A stretch of 64,000 nt of DNA from assembly GCA_965276665.1 (NCBI GenBank), contig OZ255620.1:372001-436000 (forward strand), written 5' to 3'. The position numbers and the translations under genes are program-made. Positions 16,787-25,664 of the stretch are shown here, piece by piece. Numbering within the stretch: the first letter of the stretch is position 1; every line of letters starts with the position of its first letter. The notes under the pieces were generated by a model, which did not search any database, was not told the origin of the DNA, and saw only the letters and a list, made by a program, of their open reading frames with translations. The DNA comes from CAWGJC01 sp965276665 (lineage in GTDB: Bacteria > Pseudomonadota > Alphaproteobacteria > Acetobacterales > Acetobacteraceae).

Positions 16787-17569
16787 TCAGGCCGAAAGCC
16801 GCGGATCGGGCACTCGTGCGACCGCGAGCACGTCCACCCCGCGGGCGCCCGCGTCGAGCAGCGCGGCGGCGCAGGCATTGGCGGTCGCGCCGGTGGTGAG
16901 CACGTCGTCGATCAGCAGAATCTGCCGGTCGACGATCCGGCCCGCGCGCTCCGGCCGCACCAGCACGGCGTTCTCGAGCTCGGCCGCCCGCTCGACGGGG
17001 CTCCGCTCGGCGAGCGGCGCGGTCCGGCGGATGCGCGCTAGCGCGTCCGGAGCCGCCGGGCGGTCGGCGATGCGGGAGAGCGCGATCGCGAGCAGCGCCG
17101 CCTGGTTGTAGCGGCGGGCGAACAGCCGGCGCCGATGCAGCGGCACTGGGACCAGCAATTCCGCCTCCCGCAGCAGGGCCGCCCCGGCGCGCGCCATGTG
17201 CTGGGCGAGCGGGACCGCGAGTTCCGGACGATCGCCGTATTTCAGCGGGAGGATCATGCGTTTGCTGTGCCCGTCATAGCGGAAGGCGGCGCGGGCGCGG
17301 GCGAAGAGCGGCGGCTGGTCGAGGCAGGTAGGACAGAGTCCGTCCATTCCCGGCTGCGCCGCATGATCGAACGGCACGCCGCAGCAGCGGCACCAGGGCT
17401 CCGCCAGGAAGCCGGCATGGCCGAAGCAGGTCTGGCAGAACTGCCCGGGCGTATCGACCGGCGCATCGCAGGTCAGGCAATGCGGCGGGAGCAGGACGTC
17501 GAGCATCGTGGTCGCGGCCCGCCGCGCGAGGACCGTATGCCTCGTTACCACATTCGACAGGGTGCCCAT
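16787..17569 (-). CDS. comF: ComF family phosphoribosyltransferase-like protein
   Basis: A 260-residue ComF protein. The N-terminal zinc-binding part has CLTC, CQTC, CRCC and CPTC pairs within about 70 residues, as in ComF/GntX. The C-terminal part is a type I phosphoribosyltransferase fold with the PRPP loop ILLIDDVLTTGAT. In competent bacteria ComF handles incoming single strands or primosome proteins; elsewhere the role is unclear. The start MGTLSNVV is used because TTGGGGAT precedes it; MLDVLLP 21 codons later is an alternative. Confidence 0.85.
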   Translation of the reverse strand: MGTLSNVVTRHTVLARRAATTMLDVLLPPHCLTCDAPVDTPGQFCQTCFGHAGFLAEPWCRCCGVPFDHAAQPGMDGLCPTCLDQPPLFARARAAFRYDGHSKRMILPLKYGDRPELAVPLAQHMARAGAALLREAELLVPVPLHRRRLFARRYNQAALLAIALSRIADRPAAPDALARIRRTAPLAERSPVERAAELENAVLVRPERAGRIVDRQILLIDDVLTTGATANACAAALLDAGARGVDVLAVARVPDPRLSA

Positions 17570-17639
17570 GGCATCCCCAATCTGCGCGACGATCATCGTC
17601 CGCTCAAGAGCGGTTGCAATGATGGGCCTTGGCATGGGC

Positions 17640-18515
17640 ATGCGGCCACCGCAGATCCGGTGGATGGACGACCATCGCGTGTTCGACCGCCGCGCCGTGC
17701 GCCTGCACCGGGACCGAGCCGCGAGGAGCGTCTGCGCGCTCGCCGACGTGCTCGGGGACGCGGCGGAACGCCTGCTCGACCGGCTCGACGACGTCACGAG
17801 GGGCTTCACGAACGCGCTCGATCTCGGCGGCCGCGGCGTGGTGGCGCCGTTGCTGCGGGCGCGCGGCATCGCGACGGTCAGCGCCGATCTCTCGGCCGCC
17901 ATGGCTGCCCTGAACCCGCCGCCGCGGGTCGTCCTGGACGAGGAGTTTCTGCCCCTCGCGCCGGCAAGCTTCGACCTGATCGTCGCCAGCCTATCTTTAC
18001 ATTGGGTGAACGACCTGCCCGGCGCGCTGATCCAGCTTCGTCAGGCGCTGGCGCCGGACGGCCTGTTTCTCGCGAGCCTGCCGGCGCTCGGCACCGGCGC
18101 GGAACTCCGGTCTGCGCTCGCTACGGCCGAGACCGCCCTCTCCGGCGGCACCAGCCCGCGAATTTCTCCCTTCCCCGATCTGCGCGATTGCGCGGGGCTG
18201 CTGCAGCGGGCCGGCTTCGCGTTGCCCGTGGCCGATGTCGAAGAGATGCGGCTGCTTTATGCCGATCCGCTCGCCCTGCTGCGCGATCTGCGGGCGGCCG
18301 GCGAGACCAACGCCGTCTCCCTGCGCGAGCGGCGCATGCCGCCGCGCGCGCTTTTCCCGGCGGCCCTCTCAGCGCTGCCGGTCACCGACGGGCGGGTCGC
18401 GGCGACGCTGCGTCTCGCGGTGATGACCGGCTGGGGGCCTGCGCCGTCCCAGCCGAGGCCGCTCGCGCCAGGCAGCGGCCTGACCCCGCTCGGGAAAGCG
18501 CTGGAGGCGGGATGA
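17640..18515 (+). CDS. SAM-dependent methyltransferase (NDUFAF5/BioC-like)
   Basis: A class I methyltransferase of about 290 residues. The SAM-binding motif I is ALDLGGRGVVAPLL, and the later ASFDLIVASLSLHWVNDLPG is the acidic motif and catalytic-side loop usual for BioC and for the eukaryotic NDUFAF5 group. The family is found divergent from comF and grxC in many alphaproteobacteria, as here. The target is not known; NDUFAF5 homologues hydroxylate an arginine of complex I, so a name should be given with caution. The start (17640 or 17664) is uncertain because no clear ribosome site is seen. Confidence 0.75.
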   Translation: MRPPQIRWMDDHRVFDRRAVRLHRDRAARSVCALADVLGDAAERLLDRLDDVTRGFTNALDLGGRGVVAPLLRARGIATVSADLSAAMAALNPPPRVVLDEEFLPLAPASFDLIVASLSLHWVNDLPGALIQLRQALAPDGLFLASLPALGTGAELRSALATAETALSGGTSPRISPFPDLRDCAGLLQRAGFALPVADVEEMRLLYADPLALLRDLRAAGETNAVSLRERRMPPRALFPAALSALPVTDGRVAATLRLAVMTGWGPAPSQPRPLAPGSGLTPLGKALEAG

Positions 18516-18597
18516 AGTCACGTTGTCGAAACTTTCCCAGGCCGGAGCGCGTATGGCGATGGAACCGATCCGGTTCAATCACTTGCGGAGAAACCCC

Positions 18598-18792
18598 ATG
18601 CCGAAATCGATGCTGCGCGCCGGCGGAGCCGCGGCCCTTGCGATGCTGTCCCTCGCCGCCTGCACGGTGAACGAAGTTCCGCCCGGCGCCGTCGCAGCGC
18701 CGCCCGCACAGCAGCCCGTCGTGGTTTCGCCGGCCCCGGCCATGCAGCCCGCGCCCGGCAGCACGGTCGTCGTTACCCCGCACACCTACTAG
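18598..18792 (+). CDS. small lipoprotein
   Basis: A 64-residue protein whose first half is a lipoprotein signal (MPKSMLRAGGAAALAMLSL, lipobox LAAC, Cys near residue 21). The mature part is short and rich in Pro, Ala and Val (PAPAMQPAPGSTVVVTPHTY). GGAG precedes the ATG. No family is recognised. It lies convergent with moaA and is separated from it by a terminator-like hairpin. Confidence 0.65.
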   Translation: MPKSMLRAGGAAALAMLSLAACTVNEVPPGAVAAPPAQQPVVVSPAPAMQPAPGSTVVVTPHTY

Positions 18793-18829
18793 GCATCTCG
18801 GCGACAGGCCTTCTGGCCGGAAAGGCGTC

Positions 18830-18855
18830 GGCCCGGCGGAGCAACCCGCCGGGCC
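18830..18855. terminator. hairpin between convergent genes
   Basis: A perfect 10-bp stem GGCCCGGCGG/CCGCCGGGCC with loop AGCAAC lies between the ends of the small lipoprotein gene and moaA. It has no T-run on either side but could act as a two-way terminator. Confidence 0.5.
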
Positions 18856-18863
18856 GGCGCCGC

Positions 18864-19913
18864 TCAGCCGCCGGTCACGCTCATGTGGCGGCCGAGCGCC
18901 GGCTCGGCATGGCGACGGTCGATGATGAAGTCGTGACCACGCGGCTTGCGCGCGATCGCGGCGCGGATCGCGGCCTCGAGCTCGGCATCCGAAGCGCCGC
19001 CGCGCAGCACGCTGCGAAGATCGGCAGAATCCTCCTGCCCGAGGCAGAGGAACAGCGTTCCGGTGCAGGTGAGCCGCACCCGGTTGCAGCCCTCGCAGAA
19101 ATTATGCGTCATCGGCGTGATGAAGCCGAGCCTCGTGCCGGTCTCCGCGACGCGGAAGTAGCGCGCCGGGCCGCCGGTGCGGTAGTCGCTCGCCTCCAGG
19201 GTCCAGTGCTCGCGCAGCCGGGCACGGACCAGCGAGAGCGGCAGATACTGGGACGTTCGATCTTCACCGATCTCGCCCAACGGCATCGTCTCGATCAGGC
19301 AGAGATCGAACCCGTGCTCGCCGCACCAGGCGAGCATGGCGTCGAACTCGCCCTCGTTCACGCCCTTGAGGGCCACGACATTGATCTTGACCGCCAGCCC
19401 GGCTGCCTTCGCAGCGAAGATGCCGTCGAGCGTCGGGCCGATTCGCCCACGCCGGGTGATCGCCGCGAACCGCGCCGGGTCCAGCGTGTCAAGGCTGACA
19501 TTGATCCGCCGCACCCCGGCCGCGCGCAGGCCTTCGGCATGGCGGACGAGCTGGGTGCCGTTGGTGGTGAGCGTCAGCTCCTCAAGCCCCTGCCCCAGCC
19601 GCGCACCGAGCCGGCGGATCAGCGACATCACGTTCCGGCGGACCAGGGGCTCGCCGCCGGTGATCCGCAGCTTCCGCAAGCCGAGCCGGATGAAGGCCGC
19701 GCAGAGCCGGTCCAGCTCCTCGAGCGAGAGCACCTCCGCCTTCGGGAGGAAATACATGTCCTCGGCCATGCAATAGACACATCGCAGGTCGCAACGATCC
19801 GTGACAGAAACGCGCAAATACGTGATCGCGCGCCCGAACGGATCGATCACCGGGGCGGCGTCTCGGCCGGACGCGGGCTGAGGCTCAGCGGCGATGGCGC
19901 TGTCGAAGGTCAT
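18864..19913 (-). CDS. moaA: GTP 3',8-cyclase MoaA
   Basis: First step of molybdenum cofactor synthesis: a radical-SAM enzyme that converts GTP to 3',8-cyclo-7,8-dihydro-GTP. The 349-residue protein has the radical-SAM cluster motif Cys41-Cys45-Cys48 (CDLRCVYC), the glycine-rich ITGGEPL, and the second cluster Cys273, Cys276 and Cys290 in NFCEGCNRVRL and following. It ends in a double glycine (SVTGG), needed for catalysis in this family. No other moa gene lies nearby, but a small molybdopterin-linked pair is found at 61706-62364. Confidence 0.95.
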   Translation of the reverse strand: MTFDSAIAAEPQPASGRDAAPVIDPFGRAITYLRVSVTDRCDLRCVYCMAEDMYFLPKAEVLSLEELDRLCAAFIRLGLRKLRITGGEPLVRRNVMSLIRRLGARLGQGLEELTLTTNGTQLVRHAEGLRAAGVRRINVSLDTLDPARFAAITRRGRIGPTLDGIFAAKAAGLAVKINVVALKGVNEGEFDAMLAWCGEHGFDLCLIETMPLGEIGEDRTSQYLPLSLVRARLREHWTLEASDYRTGGPARYFRVAETGTRLGFITPMTHNFCEGCNRVRLTCTGTLFLCLGQEDSADLRSVLRGGASDAELEAAIRAAIARKPRGHDFIIDRRHAEPALGRHMSVTGG

Positions 19914-19944
19914 CGCCGGTAAATCAGGGATCCGGCGCGCGGGT

Positions 19945-20139
19945 TCAAGTGCGATCTCGGGAATCGACCACTTCCAGAGCCACCACCGCCATATTCACCA
20001 GAACTTTTCCCGCATGTTCGAAGTTCACCGTGACCCGGTGACCGACCACCGATTGCACTTGGCCGATCCCCCAATCCGGCCGTTCGGGGTGGCGGACACG
20101 CTGGCCGGGTTCGGTCGGCGGCAAGGCGGGGCGGGTCAT
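19945..20139 (-). CDS. DUF3553 family protein
   Basis: A 64-residue protein matching DUF3553: a barrel-like core with VRHPERPDWGIGQVQSV, then VTVNFEHAGKVLVN. The start MTRPALPP is chosen because GGAG lies six bases upstream. These small proteins resemble the nucleic-acid-binding CarD/UvrD-tail type fold, and the role is not known. It follows moaA's start in the same direction and may be transcribed ahead of it. Confidence 0.7.
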   Translation of the reverse strand: MTRPALPPTEPGQRVRHPERPDWGIGQVQSVVGHRVTVNFEHAGKVLVNMAVVALEVVDSRDRT

Positions 20140-20290
20140 CGGCATCTCCGGGGCGGTCCTCGATGATCGATGGACGCTCTTCATGGGAAGCGCGAGGCGT
20201 GGGATGGTTGCGAAGCCGATGCGGGATTGCAGCGATACGGCAGATGGCGGCACGGTCGGCGGCGACCCGAGGCGGAGGGACCGAGAAGGC

Positions 20291-20854
20291 ATGAGAAGGG
20301 CGCTCCGTCTGGCGGAACTGCTAAGCGCGCGGCTCTTGGACGATCTCGACGCCGAGGTGGCAAGCGCGTCCGGCGGTCGCCAGCGCCTGCTCCGCGCCGC
20401 CTGGGCTGGCCAGGCGGAAGAGTGCGACGCGCGGGAGCTGGCGGATCTGCTCGCGCCGGTCGCCGCCTGGCGGAATGTCGAGCTCGACCTCGCCGGGGTG
20501 TCGCCGTCCGGTCGATTCGCCGCCAACGCCTCCCGGCTGGTGCTCAATCTTGTCCTGCTGGGCGCCGAGTCGCTGCCGGGGGGGGGCACGATCAGTCTGT
20601 CCGGCGCGCCCCAGGAAGCCGTCGTGCTGGGGCTCGACGGGCCCCGGGCCGCCTGGCCGCCGGGGCTCGCCGCGGGTTTCGCCGATGAGGAGGCCGCCTG
20701 GGCGATGCTCGGGCCCGGCGCCTCGATGCAGGCGGTGGTGACCCTGCTGCTGGCGCGCAGCGGCGGGTTCCGTCTCTCCTTCCTGATGGCGGTCGGCCCG
20801 CGCGACCCGGTGCCCCCCCTGTTGCTCGACCTGCTGCCCCGCAACCGCATCTAG
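20291..20854 (+). CDS. shortened ChpT-like histidine phosphotransferase lacking its His
   Basis: A 187-residue protein with the look of the alphaproteobacterial ChpT/HPTransfase family. The first helix reads LAELLSARLLDDLDAEV, where ChpT has LCHDL with the phosphorylated His; here the His is an Asp. Only about 15 residues separate this helix from RQRLLRAAWAG, where the family normally has about 50, so most of the dimer helix hairpin is missing. The GHKL-like C-terminal part (ASRLVLNLVLLGAESLPGGG) is kept. It lies 102 bp upstream of cheA in the same direction. The function is unknown; it may be a non-catalytic regulator of the chemosensory pathway. Confidence 0.6.
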   Translation: MRRALRLAELLSARLLDDLDAEVASASGGRQRLLRAAWAGQAEECDARELADLLAPVAAWRNVELDLAGVSPSGRFAANASRLVLNLVLLGAESLPGGGTISLSGAPQEAVVLGLDGPRAAWPPGLAAGFADEEAAWAMLGPGASMQAVVTLLLARSGGFRLSFLMAVGPRDPVPPLLLDLLPRNRI

Positions 20855-20956
20855 CGAGAGGGCGACTTCCCGCCCGACGACCGGCTTCCGCCTTTACTCT
20901 TTCTTCGCCTCCGCACGGCAGCATCCAGGCCGCACATGCCCGGATGGGAGGCCTGA

Positions 20957-23602
20957 ATGGACGACCTGCTCGCCGATTTTCTGACCGAAACCACTGAGAG
21001 CCTCGGCGAGCTGGACACGGCGTTGGTGAAGCTCGAGCGCAACCCCGGGGACCGGGAGACGCTCTCGCTCATCTTCCGCCTCGTCCACACCGTGAAGGGG
21101 ACCTGCGGGTTCCTCGGCCTGCCCCGGCTCGAGAAGGTGGCGCATGCGGCGGAGAATGTGCTCGGGCGTCTGCGCGACAGCCAGCTGCAGGTTTCGCCGG
21201 AAATCGTCAGCCAGATTCTGGCCGGCGTCGACGCCATCAAGGCGATCGTGAGCGGGCTCGGCGCCACCGGCACCGAGCCGGCCGGCAACGACGCCGTGTT
21301 GATCGAGGCGTTGAACCTGACCGCCAAGGGTGAGCTGCCCTCGCCCTCGCCCTCGACCTCGCCCGCTCCCGTGCCGGCCGCCGCATCGGTCGCAGCCCCG
21401 GTTGCTTCTCACGCTGCCGGCGCCGAGCCGGAGCGCCCTGTGCCGCCCACCGGGGATCTCGATCCCCCCGCCGTGCCGGAACCCGCCCCGCCGGCCGCCG
21501 AGCCCGGCCCTGGCACGGCCGACGCACCGGTCGCCGGCCAGACCATCCGCGTGGGCGTTGAGGTGCTCGAGGCCCTGATGACGCTGGTCAGCGAGCTCGT
21601 GCTCACGCGCAACCAGCTCCTGCAGCTCTCGCGCAACCAGGACAATGCCGCCTTCTCGGCGCCCCTGCAGCGTCTCTCGCACATCACTTCCGACCTGCAG
21701 GAAGGCGTGATGAAGACCCGCATGCAGCCGATCGGCAATGCGTGGAACAAGCTCCCCCGCCTGGTGCGCGACCTCGCCCGTGATCTCGACAAGAAGATCG
21801 AGCTGCAGATGGTGGGCGCCGAGACCGAGCTCGATCGCCAGGTGCTCGAGCTCATCAAGGACCCGCTCACCCATATGGTCCGCAACAGCGGCGATCACGG
21901 GCTCGAGACGCCGGCCGAGCGCCGCGCCGCCGGCAAGCCGGAGGCCGGCCGGATCACGCTCAACGCCTTCCACGAGGGCGGCCACATCATCATCGTGATC
22001 GACGATGACGGCCGCGGGCTCGCGATCGAGATGATCCGCGCCAAGGCGCTCTCGCGCGGCCTTGCCACGGAAGCCGAGCTCGCGGCGATGACCGAGGCGC
22101 AGATCCAGCGCTTCATCTTCCGCGCCGGCTTCTCCACCGCGGCCGCCATCACCTCGGTCTCCGGCCGCGGCGTCGGCATGGATGTGGTGAAGACCAATAT
22201 CGAGAAGATCGGCGGCACGATCGACCTCCGCAGCGTCGCCGGCCGCGGCTCGACCTTCACCGTCAAGATCCCGCTCACCCTGGCGATCGTCTCCGCCCTC
22301 ATCGTCGAGGCCGGCGGCGAGCGCTTCGCGATCCCGCAGATCAGCGTCGTCGAGCTGGTCCGCGTCGGCAGGGCCGCCGCCGTGGGCACCGCCTACGGGG
22401 CGCGCGCGGGCGAGACCACGATCGAGCGCATCAACGGCACGCCCGTGCTGCGGCTGCGCGACCGGTTGCTGCCGCTGGTCAGCCTCACCGACCTGCTCCA
22501 TCTCGGCGAGAAGGGAACAATGGAGGGCGTTCCCACCATCGTCGTCGCGCAGGTCGGCAGCACGACCCTCGGCATCATCGTCGACCGCGTCTTCGACACC
22601 GAGGAGATCGTGGTGAAGCCGGTGGCGCCGATTCTCCGTCACATCACGATGTTCAGCGGCAACACCATCCTGGGCGATGGCTCGGTGATCATGATCCTCG
22701 ACCCGAACGGCATCGCGCGCGCGGTCGGCCTCGGCGGCTCGGCCGAGCAGCGGACGCTGCCGCCGATCGCGGCCGATACCGGCGGGAATGGCGGGCGCGT
22801 CGCGCTGCTGCTGTTCCGCGCCGGCGGAGAGACGCCGAAGGCGGTGCCGCTCAGCCTCGTCGCCCGACTCGAGGACATCCCGCGCGATCGGATCGAGGAC
22901 TCCTGCGGCAATTTGGTCACGCAATATCGTGGCCGGCTGATGCCGCTGGTCGCGCTCTCCGATGGCGTGAGCGATCAGCCGACCCGATCGATACTCGTCT
23001 TCACCGACCGGGACCGCAACATGGGGCTGATGGTCGACGAGATCGTCGACGTGGTCGAGGACCGGATGGAGATCGAGCTGTCCGGCGAACGCCCCGGCCT
23101 GCTCGGCACCGCGATCATCGCCGGCCGCGCGACGGACGTGCTCGACACCGGCTACTGGCTCACCCGCGCCTGGCAGGACTGGTTCGCCGATCACGACCGC
23201 GCCGGCGCAAAGGGGCCGCGCCCCGCGGTGCTCGTGGTGGAGGACAGCGACTTCTTCCGCCAGATGCTCGTCCCGACGCTGAACGCGGCCGGCTACAAGG
23301 TGACCGCCGCGGAGAGCCCGGCCCGGGCGCTCGCGCTGCGCGATGCGGGCCAGCATTTCGACGCCATCGTCTCCGATATCGAGATGCCGGAGATGGACGG
23401 GTTCGCCTTTGCCCGCCGCGTCCGCGGATCCGGCCCTTGGAGCGCCCTGCCCCTGATCGCGCTGAGCGGCCACGCCGGCAGCGAGGATGAGCGGCGTGGG
23501 CGGGATGCCGGGTTCACCGATTACGTCGCGAAATTCGACCGCGAGGGGCTGCTGCAGAGCCTGCGGCAATGCCTCTCCCACCGCGCCGCGTCCGCGGTCT
23601 GA
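20957..23602 (+). CDS. cheA: chemotaxis histidine kinase CheA, hybrid with receiver domain
   Basis: Central kinase of a chemosensory pathway, 881 residues. An Hpt domain holds His44 (RLVHTVKGTCGFLG); a Pro/Ala-rich linker (about 125-190) replaces a classical P2. Dimerisation (LVSELVLTRNQLLQLSRN) and GHKL ATPase domains follow, with HMVRNSGDHGLE as N box and SGRGVGMDVVK as G box. The CheW-like P5 segment is followed by a second CheW-like region, then a receiver with Asp807 (SDIEMPEMDG). An attached receiver is typical of non-flagellar chemosensory systems and some soil-bacterial ones. First clear gene of cheA-W-Y-B-R. Confidence 0.93.
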   Translation: MDDLLADFLTETTESLGELDTALVKLERNPGDRETLSLIFRLVHTVKGTCGFLGLPRLEKVAHAAENVLGRLRDSQLQVSPEIVSQILAGVDAIKAIVSGLGATGTEPAGNDAVLIEALNLTAKGELPSPSPSTSPAPVPAAASVAAPVASHAAGAEPERPVPPTGDLDPPAVPEPAPPAAEPGPGTADAPVAGQTIRVGVEVLEALMTLVSELVLTRNQLLQLSRNQDNAAFSAPLQRLSHITSDLQEGVMKTRMQPIGNAWNKLPRLVRDLARDLDKKIELQMVGAETELDRQVLELIKDPLTHMVRNSGDHGLETPAERRAAGKPEAGRITLNAFHEGGHIIIVIDDDGRGLAIEMIRAKALSRGLATEAELAAMTEAQIQRFIFRAGFSTAAAITSVSGRGVGMDVVKTNIEKIGGTIDLRSVAGRGSTFTVKIPLTLAIVSALIVEAGGERFAIPQISVVELVRVGRAAAVGTAYGARAGETTIERINGTPVLRLRDRLLPLVSLTDLLHLGEKGTMEGVPTIVVAQVGSTTLGIIVDRVFDTEEIVVKPVAPILRHITMFSGNTILGDGSVIMILDPNGIARAVGLGGSAEQRTLPPIAADTGGNGGRVALLLFRAGGETPKAVPLSLVARLEDIPRDRIEDSCGNLVTQYRGRLMPLVALSDGVSDQPTRSILVFTDRDRNMGLMVDEIVDVVEDRMEIELSGERPGLLGTAIIAGRATDVLDTGYWLTRAWQDWFADHDRAGAKGPRPAVLVVEDSDFFRQMLVPTLNAAGYKVTAAESPARALALRDAGQHFDAIVSDIEMPEMDGFAFARRVRGSGPWSALPLIALSGHAGSEDERRGRDAGFTDYVAKFDREGLLQSLRQCLSHRAASAV

Positions 23603-23617
23603 TCGGAGGACAGGACC

Positions 23618-24118
23618 ATGAACCAGATCGTGCAGGCGACCATGCCACCTGCCGTGCCGCCAGCCTCCTTCGTCGATGAGGACAGCGTTCTCGTCACTCT
23701 CACACTGGCTGGCCAGCTCTGCGGCGTGCCGGTGCTCGCGGTGCGCGACATTCTCGCCGAGCAGCCGATCACGCGCATCCCACTGGCGCCGCCGGAGATC
23801 GCCGGCAGCCTCAATCTGCGCGGGCGCATCGTCACCGCGATCGACCTGCGCCTCCGCCTCGGCCTCGGACCGGCGCCGGCCGGCCAGGCCCGCATGTCGG
23901 TGGTGACGGAGCTCGGCGGCGAGCTCTACGCGCTGCTGGTCGACCAGGTCTCCGAGGTGCTGACCCTCCCGCCCCACCAGTTCGAGCGCAATCCGGCCAC
24001 GCTGCCGCCGGAATGGGCGGGGTTCAGCCGCGGCATCTATCGCCTCTCCGACCACCTCCTGGTCTTGCTCGATATCGACCGTGTGCTCGCCATCGCCGAA
24101 GCGGCGGTCGAGGCATGA
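23618..24118 (+). CDS. cheW: chemotaxis coupling protein CheW
   Basis: A 166-residue CheW that should link the kinase to receptors. It has the usual repeating beta-barrel pattern (LAGQLCGVPVLAVRDILAEQ, then PLAPPEIAGSLNLRGRIVTA with the conserved NLRG). GGAGG precedes the ATG at 23618, 15 bp after the cheA stop. Its stop overlaps the cheY start. Confidence 0.93.
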   Translation: MNQIVQATMPPAVPPASFVDEDSVLVTLTLAGQLCGVPVLAVRDILAEQPITRIPLAPPEIAGSLNLRGRIVTAIDLRLRLGLGPAPAGQARMSVVTELGGELYALLVDQVSEVLTLPPHQFERNPATLPPEWAGFSRGIYRLSDHLLVLLDIDRVLAIAEAAVEA

Positions 24119-24504
24119 GCGAGACCGCATCCGGCCGGCCCACCACCTGCCTGGTCGTCGATGACAGCCGCGTCGTCCGCAAGGTGGCCCGCCGTATCCT
24201 GGAGAGCAACGGCTTCGCCGTCGCCGAGGCGGAGGATGGCGCCGACGCCCTGGCCAATTGCCGCCGCGCCATGCCGGACGCGGTGCTGCTCGACTGGAAC
24301 ATGCCGGTGATGAACGGCATCGAATTTCTTCGCGCGCTGCGCAGCGAGTTCGGCGCCGACCACCCGAAAGTCGTGTTCTGCACGACCGAAAGCGAGATGT
24401 CCTTCATCGAGGAGGCCATCATGAGCGGCGCGCAGGAATACATCATGAAGCCGTTCGACGAAGAGATCCTGATGGGCAAGTTCGCCCAGCTCGGCCTCGC
24501 ATGA
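24115..24504 (+). CDS. cheY: single-domain response regulator CheY
   Basis: A 129-residue receiver domain with no output domain. Asp16 and Asp17 (VVDDSR), phospho-acceptor Asp60 (LLDWNMPVMNG) and Lys in YIMKPF are present. Starts in an ATGA overlap with cheW and ends in an ATGA overlap with cheB. It is phosphorylated by CheA in the family model; whether its output is a flagellar motor or something else cannot be judged from the window, as no motility genes are present. Confidence 0.92.
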   Translation: MSETASGRPTTCLVVDDSRVVRKVARRILESNGFAVAEAEDGADALANCRRAMPDAVLLDWNMPVMNGIEFLRALRSEFGADHPKVVFCTTESEMSFIEEAIMSGAQEYIMKPFDEEILMGKFAQLGLA

Positions 24505-25664
24505 TCCCGCCGGTCTTGTCCGCCGCCTCCCCGTCCGCTCCCACCCCGGGCCGCCCGGCCGCCGGGCAGGCCGGCGCGGTCGCGCGCGTGATGATCTGCG
24601 ACGACAGCGCGGTGATCCGTGCGGCGATCGCGCGCATGCTGGAGAGCGACCCGGCGATCGCCATCGTCGCCCGCGTCGGCAACGGCCGGCAGGCGATCGA
24701 TGAGGTGAAGCGCCGCGCCGCACGCGGCGACGTCGCGGGCATCGACGTGGTCGTGCTCGACATCGAGATGCCGGTGATGGACGGGCTGACCGCGGTGCCC
24801 CTGCTGCTGCAGGCAAGTCCCGGGCTCCGCGTCATCATGGCCTCGACGCTGACGACGCGCGGCGCGGATGTCGCGCTGCGCGCGCTACGCCTGGGTGCGG
24901 CGGATTACGTGCCGAAGCCGAGCGCCTCGCAGGTGTTCGGCGATGACAGTTTTCGTCGCGAGATCATCGAAAAGGTGAAGGGCTTGGCCCGGCTGCGCCG
25001 GCGGAGCGCCGCCCCTGTGCCCACAGCGAACGAGCCGCCGGCCGCCATCGCCCGGATGACGCTCCGGCCGCCCCAGGCCTTCGTCCCGCGCCTGCTCGCG
25101 ATCGGCAGCTCGACCGGCGGCCCGCAGGCGCTGTTCACGCTGTTCCAGGGGCTCGACACCGGCCTGCGCGTGCCCGTCGTGCTGACGCAGCACATGCCCG
25201 GGACCTTCATCCCGATCCTCGCCGATCACATCACCAAGCTCGGCGGCATGCCCTGCGTCGAGGCGAAAGACGGTGAGACATTGGCGGCCGGGCGCATCCA
25301 CATCGCGCCGGGCGATCGTCACCTTCTCGTCAGGAACGAGGGCGGCGCCCTGAAAATCCGGCTCTCCGACGATCCCGCGGAGAATTACTGCCGACCCGCG
25401 GTGGACCCGATGCTGCGCAGCGCCGCCACGGCGACGGGTGGGCGCACGCTCGTCGTCATGCTCACCGGCATGGGGCATGACGGGTTCGCAGGCACGCAGA
25501 CCGTGGTGGAGGCAGGCGGCTGCGCGCTCGCGCAGGACGAGGCGACCAGCGTGGTCTGGGGCATGCCGGGCGCGGTTGCGCGGGGCGGCCTCTGCACGGC
25601 CGTGCTGCCGCTCGCGCAGCTTGCCCCCAAGGTGCTGGTCATGCTGCGCGGAGGCGAGCCGTGA
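24501..25664 (+). CDS. cheB: chemotaxis response regulator methylesterase CheB
   Basis: Removes methyl groups from receptor glutamates when phosphorylated. The 387-residue protein has an N-terminal receiver (VMICDDS, Asp87 in VLDIEMPVMDG) and a linker of about 60 residues. The C-terminal esterase domain carries the triad: Ser204 in GSSTGG, His231 in TQHMPG, and Asp in TGMGHDG. Overlaps cheY at the start and cheR at the end by four bases each. Confidence 0.95.
   Translation: MIPPVLSAASPSAPTPGRPAAGQAGAVARVMICDDSAVIRAAIARMLESDPAIAIVARVGNGRQAIDEVKRRAARGDVAGIDVVVLDIEMPVMDGLTAVPLLLQASPGLRVIMASTLTTRGADVALRALRLGAADYVPKPSASQVFGDDSFRREIIEKVKGLARLRRRSAAPVPTANEPPAAIARMTLRPPQAFVPRLLAIGSSTGGPQALFTLFQGLDTGLRVPVVLTQHMPGTFIPILADHITKLGGMPCVEAKDGETLAAGRIHIAPGDRHLLVRNEGGALKIRLSDDPAENYCRPAVDPMLRSAATATGGRTLVVMLTGMGHDGFAGTQTVVEAGGCALAQDEATSVVWGMPGAVARGGLCTAVLPLAQLAPKVLVMLRGGEP

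Noticed and set aside
20894..24130. Minus-strand open frame of over 1,000 codons opposite the che genes
   Set aside because: It is a by-product of GC-rich codon bias in cheA, cheW and cheY. The plus-strand proteins have all family motifs; this one has none.
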